A DNA stretch of 64,000 nucleotides. Origin: Monomorium pharaonis (lineage: Eukaryota; Arthropoda; Insecta; Hymenoptera; Formicidae). The number at the start of each line of letters is the position of its first letter. The first letter of the stretch is position 1. The position numbers and the translations under genes were made by a program. The notes beneath the pieces are model-generated. The model was not told the DNA's origin. It made no database searches and was given only the letters and a program-made list of their open reading frames with translations. Positions 45,451-57,900 of this stretch are shown here, piece by piece. The DNA lies in contig NC_050470.1 in NCBI RefSeq assembly GCF_013373865.1, positions 25,388,856 through 25,452,855 of the forward strand, written 5' to 3'.

Positions 45451-48400
45451 CGACCGAGAAGCCGCCGATACACACACGTGCTGGTACTTTCTGATACGAG
45501 CGATACCGCGAGTCAGGTCGCTTCTAATGGACTCCGAGATGAATGATCGAAGGAGGAAGAACGGTAGGGAAGGGGGATGGGAAGAAGGTAACGTGCCGCA
45601 GAAAAATACAGGTAGCCGCAGCTGCGAAGACGGCAATCGCCACCCACTTCGTACACGCAGGCGTTCAACATGGGATTTATTGTTATTATCTAATTGCGCA
45701 CACATTAATGAATGAGCGCGCCAACAAATGGATTAATGAACTTTTTACAAAATTACAGAATTGATACAAAATTTTATAATACTTGAGACACCAGAATTAT
45801 AAGAAAAAAGTCACATTGACAATGAGGGAAAAAAGCCAAACTATTAGCAACTGTTATTTGTTTATTCATTTATTTTTTGGTTATGAAAAGAATTAAATTT
45901 CAATAAATTTATATCCCACAAATATACATTTTTTATCTCTATCTATGGACTCTTTCTACTTCCATGTTTCTAATTTTGACTCGTTTCTTCCTTGACGACG
46001 TAAATTTCCGCAGTCTTCGTCCTTGTCTCGCGTTAACTCTCGGTGATAAATCTCCCGGACGCGCATTTTTCAGCGTTATCGTTCTTCGTCTTTTTGGGGA
46101 AGAAGGAATTTAGAGATGCATGCGCATACGTAGTGTCACTCTTTAAGATTCGGCGTATCAGCTCGCGCGGGCTCCGTAAATTTCGCGAAACGTGCACGTG
46201 TCGCAATTCCAGATTAGCCACAGTGCGGAACAACACGCAGGTACTTGATAATGTCTCCGATAGCTGCGCGAAGGAAGATCTGTTGATGCAGCTCTTACTC
46301 TCATATTTATTTTAATAATTATAAAAATATACCCTGTGAAAAGCAATGAAACTTGAAAGCACATTAGCCGCTTGATTAATAATAGTGGTTGATTTCACTA
46401 GATTTAATGTTTTCAATCGTTATTAACAACTGCTTAAGAATTTCGTGTCCGATAAGGAATATCGATTTCCCGGAAGATGAGTCTATTTACGATGATTCAG
46501 AGTTTCTCGTCGAAAGCCCCGGCTGCGCCCCGAAGAATCGCTGCCTACGACGTGGGGATCCAAGTAGCGACGAAGACACATTAGCGGGTCGTAGGAGGAA
46601 ACGTGAATAATATGATCGTCGTTAGTCCTAAGCCTTTTGGAAAGCAAATGCAGATGTGTAGGGCGATAGCGAACAATGGCGGTCGCGGCGATGTCTAAAA
46701 CGAGAAATCCAACCTGCGCGCCGCGCGCATTCGAGTTTTGGAAAGCGGATACGCCGATCTTCGGTGGACAATAAGAGACAATGCACTCGCGTGCACGCGA
46801 AAACGATTCCACCTACGAGATGATCGCCCACGCGACTCGCGCGTCGAGATTTTTGCAGGGAAGAGCGAGACCCGAGTGGGGATCGGCATGAATAAGCAGT
46901 TTACGTAAAATATTCCTCCCGCGTTCGTAATCTGATTGACAGAGCAATTGAGTTGCGTGATATTATTACTCGTTATGTACAAGCATAAAAATACAGGATA
47001 ATTAATGCCAATATTAGACTAAAGATCAGTATTATTGATCCAAACCAAGTAAACTTATAAAATTGGTAATCACGCTGATAATTTATTTTCTTAACGAGGT
47101 AATCGTTTCCTAAAAATTCGAATTGCAGAATTACGGGGTTCCATTTCGACGAGGTGATAAATTGTTCTGGCAGTGCCGTTTGTCAAGGAGTAAGTTACAT
47201 CTCTGGGTATATCAATTTCTCAGTTTGGAATTTCGCGGCACGATCAAGCAGCGGGCTCCAGCGAGGAAGTTCGGCTGTCAGCGCCTGCAGCCTCGAGAAA
47301 AAAGGGGAAAAAATGAAGAAGTCGCCAAAAGGAGAGATAAAAGGCGTTTACGCGCGGATTCTCCACGCCATAAAGAATCACCCGCGGCTCATAAAGTAAC
47401 GCTAGATTTTATCTCACAGATGCCGAACGACGTGCAACCTTCGAGCGTATTTTTTAGAAGCGTGAACGGAACTCGCTTGGTATTTCATTTTATCCTCTCC
47501 ATAAAGGACCACATTCGTCTTTTAATTTTAATAAACCAAATAATTTGATCGTTATAAAAAAAAAATACAAAATAACAAATGAAACGAAAATACGAGTGAG
47601 AGAAAAAAAATAAAAAGTACGAAACACCGTAGGCGCCATTAAATAATTAAATGAAATAAATTTATTAGCGAAACGTTGTGTCATATTTCTCTCCCTTGTA
47701 TTGCCACAAACGGAGAAGGTGATAATCTCAATAAACTTAAAAAAAAAAAAATTTGCATATTCTTTGGCGGGACACGCTCCTTCGTTTAAAACACCGTATA
47801 AGCACAGGTGCGACATTGCGTCTGACCAATAAACAGCAGCGGGTACACGTTCGCGTGTGCGCCGGGCGTCGTAATAAAGCGCGCAAACTCGGCGCTAAAA
47901 AAGTCAACAAGGTGCGAGCGCCGGGAGACGATGTTCAACCGCGGCATCGCCCGCGGCATGGCCGCGTAATGAATTTCGGGACGAAGTTTCCGCGGCGCTC
48001 TCGGGGGCTGAGTTTTAATGCGGGAATAAAGTAGCGTCCGGGTCGATAGGGTCGCGCCGCACCGCGCGGCGAGTACGTTCATCGAAGACAATGGGGTCCG
48101 GTCCCCCCGTGTACGCGTACGGCCCATATCGGAGGACTCCCGCGAGCAGAAACGGCATGCGAGAACATTGTCTCGAAAAACCATAAAATAAAGCATCCGG
48201 TCGGTTTCGGCTGTTCGAAGTCGCGACCCCTGAAGAAGAGCGTAGTCCGCGCTCCCGATGTCCTCGAGATACAAGCTCGCAGCTTGCGAGCAGTTTGGCG
48301 CTCGGGTTGCCCTTTTTTCTTGGTACATGAATTAGATTGATACGAGTTATTACGACATACGGGTAGTGATCGTGTAACATCGCAGACGCCATATGTCACA

Positions 48401-49470
48401 AATAGTATGTATCGTAATGGCGAAGATTTTTTTTTTTTTTTTAATAAACTGGTGATAAAATACTTTCATCGAATAGAGGATTTTGCCTTGGGAAAAACGC
48501 GTTTAAATCTCCGAGGATTTTCTAAACGCTTTTGAGTGGAAGGATAAGTAGCAGGTGAAACGGGAGACTTCAGAATGGATCCTTCGGTAGGTAGGTTCAC
48601 TTGTTCCGGTGGGAAAAAATCGACGGTCAATGGGACTTTTGCATATATTAATCTATTTCTGAGTCCATCCGTTCCTTCCGAGATGAGGCCCTTTCACTCC
48701 TCCTCATTCTGAGGAGATCTTTCCCAGATGGATATTGACAACCAAAGGCGAAAAATTCTACCTGTCTCTCAATGGTAACAGGACACCTACCTGTTACCTT
48801 TTGTGGGAAGGTTTTCCCGGCTGCTGCTCTCCCAAACGCGTGAGAGACCATGCAAAAGGATTCACTCACAAGGTTTCCGGCGTAAGATTCATGGGTGTCT
48901 ATTCGTTTTGGATCAAATTTCGTGGAACATCGATCTATTATAGATAATCGCTTGCAATCTAATGATGTGTGCCCCCAAACTTTTCCACGAACTTTTCGTC
49001 TAAATATTAACATGTCAATTTATAATGCTTCGAGTAGATTTCCTTTTTTTTATGATTAATGCCAACGTGTTATATAGGGTGAATGTCTTTTTGAAAAATT
49101 AATGGAATAATAAAAAGGTAGTCGCTAAGCCGAAATTATTTTGTACAAACAGTTCACACACAATGAGAGGATTAAACGTGTGGACGCGTACCGTTGAAAA
49201 CACGGAGATGCTCGCCGTGAATCCGATATCCATCTCGTATTCGCTTGCGCGAATTTGATTTACCGGGCTTCCGTGGTAATCGAGCGGCCGGTGCGCGAAA
49301 GAAACGGGGATGATAAGAATGGCGAGAGGAGGCGAAAGAAGAACATCGTGCTGCCCTTTCTTTCTGGGCCCGATTCCAGGAATCGACATAAATCCCGGCG
49401 GTTTATAATCTGCGTTGGAAGGCATACCGAAGATACGATCGGGTGGGGAATTCGCGGGCGAGGAGACTGC
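45451..49470. other. mostly non-coding; one weak exon-like frame
   Basis: AT-rich islands at about 45740-45960, 46960-47100 and 47500-47760; CpG-rich at 47800-48330, where a 180-codon minus frame (47786-48328) lies. That frame is open together with two others on the same strand and has no domain, so it is not called. A T16 run lies at 48427-48442, and a 7-pair hairpin (GCTCGCA/TGCGAGC) at 48275-48291. Confidence 0.5.
46389..46610 (+). CDS. weak candidate exon, acidic then basic tail
   Basis: A 73-codon frame whose second half is rich in D, E, K and R, including IDFPEDESIYDDSEFLVES, and ends RRRKRE before TAA. The first 20 codons are hydrophobic and AT-rich and may be intron; TGCTTAAG near 46430 is a possible acceptor. 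Composition from about 46455 on is protein-like, and the minus strand has no better frame over the same part. No domain, donor or nearby AATAAA is seen (only AATAAT right after the stop). Chance remains likely. Confidence 0.12.
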   Translation: MISLDLMFSIVINNCLRISCPIRNIDFPEDESIYDDSEFLVESPGCAPKNRCLRRGDPSSDEDTLAGRRRKRE

Positions 49471-49530
49471 GAGAAGAAGAAGTAGAAGGAAACGAAAAAG
49501 GAGGAAGAAGAGAAGGAAGAGGAGGAGAAG
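49471..49530 (+). repeat. homopurine GAA/GGA tract
   Basis: Sixty bases of A and G with two interruptions, built of irregular GAA and GGA units. Read on the minus strand it is a long pyrimidine tract and gives a leucine-rich run in a 169-codon frame, which is therefore not called. Confidence 0.85.
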
Positions 49531-51139
49531 CATGGATGAATGTGCGGCAGGTGTTGGCAGGGGCGGATTTACGCGGTGATAGCGCAGCCGAATGATTAGG
49601 TTTACCAATTTTTTATACCAGCTTTATCGGGCGAGATCTAATCAACAGCGGAAAATAAGGATTTGCGGCTGTAAATCAATCAAGTTCTTCATCAAAATTA
49701 TTGCTGCGTGATAAAAATGTAAGTGCAAATTTCCTTACATCTGCGCTCACCTAAAATATACGTTATATTTTGTTGCGTGATAGAATTTCTATTACGTTAA
49801 TATTGGTACTGTTATTTTACGTTATTACATCCTCACTTAGTCGGCATACCTTTTTGGCTGTTCGCGTTATCATAACTGTACTTGCGGCGTCGGGCCACGT
49901 ATCCTAGGGCGTGCGACTTGAACGGTGCGGTAATATCTGTAGTCGTTGCATTGAATGGATGAGGAGCGATGCGGAATTGTGGAAGGAGCACGGAGAAAGA
50001 TGGATCGGGTGAAAGAAGAAAAGGGAGCAGGGAGAAGGAGAAAGAGAGAGGGAATCGCTTTCTCGTAACCTCGTGAGAACTAGAGACAGCCGCGGCGCAG
50101 CCTCTCGTTGCCATTGCCGCTGATATTTTATCGAATTGTCAATGGCAGGCGCTTTAAATTTTCTACATTATCTCACGATTACGTCGAGAATAACAATTGA
50201 CTTGATATTCGTGGCCGTAATATGTTTGCAAAAAAGATTTATTATACGTGTTTCTAAAAAAATAAAATACATTTGAATAAATGTCGGGGTAGTCGGACGA
50301 AACGATCTCGAGTCGAGATTGAACTTTCGTAAGGAGATTCGTGATATAAAGTGATTTAATTATTATAATTATCTAAAGTATAAAATTTAAAGAGACGAAA
50401 GGGACCAAATATTACAATATTCGTAGCGAATTAGTTACACGCGGTTGAACGCGCGGAGGAACGTTTTCGCGAGGGAAATCTCGGCTGAATTCGACGCGGC
50501 ACTTTAACGGAGATATACCTACATGACAATGATTGTCGACGTAGGTGGGCCCCGAAAGTGGGGCGTGGATCGGCCGCTATCACCGCGCGGTGTGTCTTTG
50601 GTCTCGGTCGACTGGCACACGCAGATCGTGATTCACGTGGAATACATAGCTCGGCGGCGGGATGCGGCGCGAATGCAAGGAGCGCGATGCACCCACGGCG
50701 GTAATCGCGGAGTTTCACATGAGATGAGCGCGGGCGCGCGGCGCACGAGGAATGAAATTTACTGCGTCGGTGACACGTGAGAAAGGATCGGGCACACAGC
50801 GCGGCGCACTATGCCGCTCGCGAGGCCGTAGATGGGACATTCAACAACAGCGGCGGCGGCGGCGATGTCCGGGATACGCTCCGAGAGAGTATCGGTGGAG
50901 CGCAACATGTGATCGTGGCACGATGCATTACGTGGGAAAGTGGAAAAGGATCCGATCGACGGATAGGTACTCCAATTATCGTGCTAGGAACACGAATTAA
51001 TTAGCGGCCGTTATCGATCTCCCGGTCTCCGCGGGTCAAACCACCTCGCTTTTTCCCTCCGCCGTGATTTCTTTCGTTCGACGGATTCAGATTAACTGCA
51101 GGCAAGGATTGCCGCGCGGATGCTGGAGGGAAGCGGAGG
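49531..51139. other. non-coding stretch, no gene recognised
   Basis: AT-rich at about 49660-49830 and 50160-50430, CpG-rich at 50430-51000. An 11-pair imperfect hairpin (ACCTAC/GTAGGT outside, GACAA/TTGTC inside) sits at 50517-50546. No exon is recognised. Confidence 0.55.
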
Positions 51140-51157
51140 GAGAGAGAGAGAGAGAGA
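51140..51157 (+). repeat. (GA)9 microsatellite
   Basis: Nine perfect GA units. Confidence 0.96.
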
Positions 51158-54100
51158 CCGAGAGGGAGAGAGAAAGTTTCCAGCGGGGCGGTGATCATGC
51201 GGGCAGGTGTACGGGCCTATGGGACTCCATGGGAGCCTGGTGCCGACGGAGATCCCGGCGCAGGGAGCTGAGAAACCCGATGGACCACCTTGCGGTCACT
51301 CCATGGGAAATGCATCCCCATGGATCCATTATGAGGATCACGCTTTGATATTCTCGGGTACATTTCCTCCGACCTCTTTATACATATCCTTCCGCACTAG
51401 GATTTTTCAACGAGGAGACAGTAGAATTCGTTCGATAACTCATTTTCCTGCAGTTTATTTCTTTCTCTCGCCATTAATGACATGTTAGGAAATTCAGAAA
51501 ATTAATTACGGGGAAGTCGTTGACGTGGAAAACAACTTATGCAATTAATTCACTTGATATTCAGTTGTAAAAATTAAAATTCCGAGTTATCTGTAGATCA
51601 CATGTGAGGATTGATGTCGTTATTATGTCGCGTGAAAGCAACCCACTGATTTCCACGCCAATGTCCGTCGTTATATTACCTTGTTACGTTTTTGCGCGGC
51701 ATATAATCACGTCCTGCCATAATATGCAGCGTGTATATTGTTGTATTAAGACTCCGTAGGGCTCCTAAGAGGAGAAACTGTACCGTATTCAGCTCTGGAC
51801 AGGTAATGCCCTCTTTAGCTGACTGATTACGAGTGTTATTAACCCTTTACGTAATGCTGCCTACCCTCATTTCCTCAAGGCTGTTCAATCCGTTTGAAAA
51901 ATAGACTGCGAAATAATCTCATTATCGCGTACACGACTACCTCTGATAGTTCATCTACTGCATAATATATACTTGTAATATAAATTTCATTGCCATAATT
52001 AAATAAATATATAATATTATAGTATTTTACCAAAAAAGACTATGGGAGTACCGTATATTGTGTTTTACCGTTATCTCTGTGACATACAAGTTACCACACA
52101 TAAAAATCGTATAAAAAGTCTAGTAATTTGCTTACGTAGTATTCACGGAAGATATTAAATAGTTTCACCTATCCGAGTCAAATTCCAATAATCGAGTCTC
52201 GGAGACGTGAATGTTATTTACGTTACAACGAAATTCTTTAAAACCAGCTTCCGCGTATCGGAGGTCAAGCGTACATTACGTCTCCGCCGTCTCGACAGGA
52301 CGACGGCGAGCGAGGTTCGTTGTATCGGGAAACATTTTTTCCCCCGTGACGGGCGTAACTTTGCGGGACGTGGCGCAACTCATCGATTTATTCCGAGCGT
52401 TACGTTACAATAATGGTAACGAATAAGAAGCAGCTTATGACTGTCGAGCACCGTAATTAGAAATTTCACGGCGCATAACGATCTATTCTGCTCGGGAAGA
52501 AAACCGCGCGCTGCCTGTTCGATGTTACGACAACAACGAAATCGCTTTCGCACGACCCAGAGGAATAATCGACGCTCACCTGTACGCGGGAAAGACCGCG
52601 GTGTACCTGGAGCATATACGTATATACATACGTACGTACACGAAAGGTGAAATCCCGCGCGGGGAGGCTTGGCCCAGGTCGTGCGAGACCTGTTGCCGGC
52701 AGCCCAAGCTGCATCCGTCGGACCCCACGAGTCCTTTCATCCCCCTCCGAAGGTTGCAACCTGCACTTCCCACGGACGTCCGGTCCAAGCCGGAGGGATA
52801 AAGACGAAACGTTCGCAATCGAGCGTGCAACGTGTATCGCACGTCACATTTCGAGAGAATCTCTTATATATTACTTCTTGTTGTCCCCGCTGCGCGGGAT
52901 TGATCCTTACCTGAAAACATGCTCGCGCGCGCGCGCGCGCGCGCAGATGTTCCCGAGGAATTCCCTCGAGTGGAATTTTCTCGGAGTTGCGAGTTTGCCG
53001 CTTTAGAACTCGCTGAGTTAATATTGAATTATCTCCTTGTTGATAGATTGTTTCACTTTACTACCCGCTTAATTTATTTTCCTTCGTAAAAGATTAGGAA
53101 CGTGACTTGAAAGTGTGCTAATAAGAAATTATACCGCGTTCAAGGATAGCGATCCCAGATTGTCTGTGCATACTGGGCCTCTCCGTCCCCGTTACCGTTT
53201 CCGAAGTTATTTATAAGTAAATTGCATTTAATTTTTCGACTCGGAATTATTTCGCAGGCATTACTAATCATATTAATCTTAAATTCACGCGCTCACATGC
53301 GCGCGCGATCGAGAAATTCGATTTCGGACCGCCTCGGGCTGACCGATTTCCTGCTGTTTACACCGCCGCCGTCGCGCCGCGCCGCGCCGCTTAACTTTCT
53401 TCGAGGATGATCGAGGCACGTTCACGTGACACGATAATGCTATCATTGTGTGGAGGCTCGTTGAGGATGACACGAGGAGACACGGGAACGCGCCGCGTCT
53501 TCGGGCCCGGGCTAGTAAAATCTGAATACGCGGAGGCTACCTTCTCCTGATGTGGCTTGACACGAAGACAATCGCCGATGATTGCCGTTAAGGAGTATAA
53601 TAGGACTGCCTGTGAACCCACCGTTCTCGAGATCTCCGTCTCCGTCTCTCGTCGGCGCAGCGCCTTCCTGGTGTGACCTCCGCCTACCGCGCGATTGGAA
53701 CGCGCAATTTCATTCTAATCGATCGTACGCCTATCCACCGCTTCTACGCGCTAGTTATCGATGTTGATTTAACCACGTGCCGTGCCGGCGAGAGAGTCAG
53801 CGAATCGTAAAAATACTTTTCCCATCATTCGTATGCCGTGAGACTTTTTACCTTTAGGGACCCTCCGACTCGTGTGTGTTTTGACGATTGCGCGATTAAT
53901 CTTGGTACCGTCGAAAATGTTTAACTAAACAATTGCTCAACTATATATAAAAAGAACGATTTTCATAAAGTATTTAAACATTTAGAGAGTCTAACATAAT
54001 AATTATGTAGGACTCATTTAAGTCTAATCTACTAAAATTTTTTGTAACATTACTCGTCATCTCTTCACAATTATTTTGGTCTAACCAATTATTTTTAGAT

Positions 54101-54345
54101 CTGTATCCAGTTAAATTACTAGATACTTTAGCGAAACCATTTCACGATAAAATTTTCTAATACTTTATTACGCTTGAATAGCTGACGCTTTAATCGCGTT
54201 TTAATTGCTCGTTGTTCATTTGGAAAGCGTTACATGTCGTTCGATAATATTTCAAGAAAAATTTAAAGTAACCTACTAGGCAGCCATCAACTAAACACTC
54301 CTAAGTTACGTGGTTAGGTGCCGGGGGTCATCGACCTGTAGTCCT
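51158..54345. other. non-coding stretch, no gene recognised
   Basis: AT-rich at about 51480-51600, 51940-52150 and 53930-54290. (GCGCC)3 occupies 53374-53388. A cluster of TACG and ATACGTAT palindromes lies near 52615-52640. Frames at 52466-53006 overlap on both strands without a domain. Confidence 0.55.
52924..52944. repeat. (CG)10 tract, Z-DNA-prone
   Basis: Ten CG units plus a trailing C, the third long CG/GC tract in the window. Confidence 0.97.
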
Positions 54346-54428
54346 CGTGCACACGGGGATAATATACACCGCATTCTCATTGGATACTTTTTTATCCAGC
54401 TTCCGGCTCGGGATCCCCCGTGTGCACG
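54346..54428. repeat. 83-bp hairpin with 13-base perfect arms
   Basis: CGTGCACACGGGG (54346-54358) is perfectly inverted at 54416-54428. The stem extends by AT/AT across a one-base bulge, and the loop contains TGGATA/TATCCA (54381-54398). It could be a MITE remnant or a structured RNA. The stem is shorter than usual for a microRNA precursor. Confidence 0.5.
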
Positions 54429-55450
54429 GCGTCCGGGCACCGGAAGCGTTTAGGCCTCGTCACGCTTGTTTTAATTACGCGAACAGGCCACGGCCGGTCC
54501 TCCTTTCTTGTCCTCCGTGCACGCACACGCGCACGCAGATGCGGCTCACGATGTGAGCCGACAGTCGGTTCGACACCTGGCACCCTACAGAAGGGAATTA
54601 ATTTTTCGGATTAGCTTATCGCGTACGACCTGCTAGCGACTTCGCGGCGAACGGGGTTAAGACCGGCTGAGCGGCTTTGGGTTAATGAGGTTCTCCGGAA
54701 AGTGAACGAAGCTGCACGCCCGCCGTTCCTTCCTTCTCCGCAGTCCGGTTATTATTCCACGTAACGTGCGTGTGCTAATTGAAGAACCGCGCCCCAGGGA
54801 GGCTTCGAGGCTGCCGATAATATCGCGCCGATGCGCGCGATTGACACGAATCGCGATCGTTGCTGCAGTAGAAAGTAGGGGAATACACTCAAGTGTGTCG
54901 AGAAACGCTCCCGATGGGCAGACGCTGGTTCGTATGCTTCTGTAAAGTGAATTTCATTGGAAAACGAATATCCCTTTTTTTTTGCGTCACGAAAGCAGCG
55001 TGTAGTAAAATATTTCGATATTTCGTAGGAGGAATTTATTTCGCGCGCCTCACCCCCGTCCGCCTCATCGGCACGCGAAATTCCATTGGCGACTCTTAAC
55101 GAGCCATTCGACTTCGGTTACGCCGGTCGGGTGTCTCGCGTCGCCGCATGCCGCTGACCACAGTTTACTTTCTTTGCGATTAGGAGCCACGAATCGATTC
55201 GCGTGAACGAGCAGCGGCCTCCGCGGGGTGGCTCGCGCGCGGCCTCTTCGTCATCCGGTCGCGGCCCTCGCGTGCGCGTTAGCGTGGACATTACAATTAG
55301 CATTTTTTTTTCGGCGCCTGTACATCACGTGCTTTATCGGCCGAATAAACAGCCGTAGAATATTGGCCACTAAAGTTTCGCATAATTATTCCCAGAACGA
55401 ACTCCAGCGGGAGCGGAGGGCCGTCATCTGTCAACCGTCGAAAGCAGGAA
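54429..55450. other. GC-rich stretch, no gene recognised
   Basis: An 8-pair hairpin (CGGCTCAC/GTGAGCCG, 3-base loop) lies at 54542-54560. A tRNA B-box-like string just after it was rejected. No exon is seen. Confidence 0.55.
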
Positions 55451-55474
55451 AGAGAGAGAGAGAGAGAGAGAGAG
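55451..55474 (+). repeat. (AG)12 microsatellite
   Basis: Twelve perfect AG units. Confidence 0.97.
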
Positions 55475-57855
55475 GAAAGGAAGAAAGTACAGGGATAGAA
55501 CGAGCGATATACCGCCGATGGTAGTGCAGCGGCGGGATCCTCGGGCCAAGACAGTATTTTCGGATTAATCGGTCGTTTATGTGCCGCCGGTACGAAACCG
55601 CGACTGCGTATAATCTACCTTACGACGCGCATTACCGGTAAATCTCGCGCTATGGCCGTAAACGGCGATGGCACTTTGATTGCTGGAATCCCGGAGATTA
55701 ACCTGTTCCGCCAACGAACGCGCTACAGCACCAGCCTCCACCTGCGCCCGATCACAGACGCGCGTGTGTATGCGTGTCCGTGTGCGAGCGTAAAAGCAGC
55801 GTGATCGACGATTGCCGCGGGCGAGGATTCACGATAGACGTGATCCCTGGGAGCTTTCGCGGATCTCTCGGGCACGTAAGCATTTAACGTTATCTCCGCG
55901 ATATTAACCGATACAAGGATTTACTAAATCGCGTTGCGCAAGTAAAATTTGTTAGTTCTCGAAATCATGAGAAATGTCAATTTTGTGGGATTGATATTAA
56001 GCAATTTAAAAAGAATTTCTTTCAAAATAGTAGAAGAAAAGAAGAGAATCACCCATTTGCATTTTGCATAATAAATTTGTTAACAATCGATATTTTTAAT
56101 TGAAAACTTAACGCGCGCGCAATTACATTCGTCAATGTGCTGTTTAATCGTCTCTAGACTCACAGTTATGAAATATTCATTATTTAGTTATTATTTTTAT
56201 TGGTAAAAATGTCGAAGGGAAGCAGGAATGGTAATATGGCGCGTTATATATACAAGAATAAATTCTAAAAAATTTATTATTATATATTTATTTAAAATGA
56301 CAATCTAATACATGTAATGTAAACTGTGTACATTAGCATTAGAACTACAATGAATCTAGTAAACAATTACCTTGAAATGTTTAAGAGGCTGTACATTAAC
56401 AAAATAATATGTTCATGTTTAGAAGAAACGAGGAAGTATATGTATATAATTAAATGTTATAAAATGTACCTTGATTTTAAGTGCTCAAAGTAAGAATGTT
56501 TTATAGCACTCGGCTATTGTGTACTAGCACATTACTAGCACTGATGAGCTACTAATGATTCCGTAAGTAATCACTAGAATTCATCACCTAATAAATTAGA
56601 CATTACGAGTGGTCGTTACATACTTACAAGGGTCATAATATCTTCTATTCTAATGTTTATGTATTTCACGGTAATTTACTCGCACGGAATCGTGGTGTAT
56701 TTCGCGCTTAATCTTACACGTCTTTCTTTAGAAAGATGCGAAGCGATAGCAGAACAATATAGAGAGCATTTCAACGAAATCCACCCGCAAACCGGCCTCG
56801 TCGGTTTACCACAAAAGCGAGCGAAAGTTGGTGAAAGAAAACTGCTTGGTCGAGCGAGTGGATTATTTCGGGCGAATCAATCCAAGCATGATTAAGGTGG
56901 CCCCTACCTAGCAGCGCGCATCCTCCGTCGCTTTTTTCCTTGCTCCTCTATCGTATCTAGAATGTCTTGAGCCTCTCCCTCGCGGTACTATCCGTTTCAG
57001 GTTGCATTGTCTTCGCCGGGGCTGCGCTGTCTATTTGCACGCGGGTCCTTTGACGGAGGCCGCCGCCACTTTTTCATAGCTACCGCTGTTAAACTAAGCG
57101 AGAGGAGCATCCTTACCGCGCGAGGGAGGAAGCTTGGGTTCCCGTGCTCGCGCACGGTACACGGCGGTACACCAGATATCCCCGGATCCCTATTTCCAGG
57201 TCGGCGTGCGGAGGTCAGCGCGCGCTTTGTGCCAAGTGTGGGTTAAGTTACGCGAGCACCAAACTCTGCCGCGGACGAGTCTTTTGTACCTTTTCAAGCT
57301 AAAAGTGCGCCGCGGTCGCTTGAGCGCTCCTCGCGGCCGGGATACCGTGGGGATCGGGTGAACCTTTGAGACGCGCAATCATGAGTAGTCGATGCGTTGG
57401 AAAGTTTACGGTACATCAGTAGGAGGTGGAACTTTCACGAGCAACCCGCGGAATGTTGACATCTTTTGTACGTCCCATTTGTGGAAATCCGATATTATTA
57501 GATTTAAATGTATATATAGGTCAAATTATACGCCGTGATTTTTGAGGTATTTTTCCCCGATCTTTGTGCGGCGTCACGGTAATATGTATACGGTGTAGAG
57601 AAATGCCGCTTAAAAATAACTCTTTCGAATTTCCTTGTCTCCTGCGTCACGCGCGCGCGGACGGCCAAGGGCTAAACACAAAAATGATCCCACGGTCCTT
57701 TGAAACGGCAGCATCCTTTATTACGAGACGTTTGATTCAGTATCACGCCTCACTCGTACGAATCTCCACAGTCCTTTTCACAGGACACAAGACGTTTAAC
57801 ATATGAAAAAGTCTCCCGTAGGATGAATGGCGCTGCGCCGCTTTTGTCGGGATTG
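55475..57855. other. mostly non-coding; one weak exon-like frame
   Basis: CpG-rich to about 55920, then one of the longest AT-rich islands in the window (about 55930-56660). From 55525 to 56650 no frame reaches 60 codons on either strand. After 56900 the sequence is GC-rich with short overlapping frames. Confidence 0.5.
56732..56895 (+). CDS. weak candidate terminal exon, unknown product
   Basis: A strong acceptor-like CGTCTTTCTTTAG leads into an open frame of 54 codons ending in TAA. It begins with part of an RCEAIAEQYREHFNEIHP-type charged segment and continues with a balanced mix of residues. No overlapping frame of 60 codons exists on the minus strand, so it is not a shadow. Against it: no family is recognised, no AATAAA follows closely, and codon bias is weak. 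It may be chance. Confidence 0.14.
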
Positions 57856-57900
57856 CTTCTTCTTTTTCTTCTTCCTCTTCTTCCTTCTCTTCTTTTCCTC
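57856..57900 (+). repeat. 45-base CTT-rich polypyrimidine tract
   Basis: Uninterrupted C/T run followed by GAGCAG, a textbook 3' splice-site layout. The following frames show no recognisable exon. The tract also gives a leucine run resembling a signal peptide in a frame starting at 57823, which I treat as a low-complexity artefact. Confidence 0.85.

Noticed and set aside
47786..48328. 180-codon minus-strand frame
   Set aside because: Two other minus-strand frames and one plus frame are open over the same GC-rich DNA, and no domain or codon bias singles this one out.
54567..54577. GGTTCGACACC, a tRNA B-box-like string
   Set aside because: The flanking bases do not form a T-arm stem, and there is no A-box or acceptor stem at the right distance.
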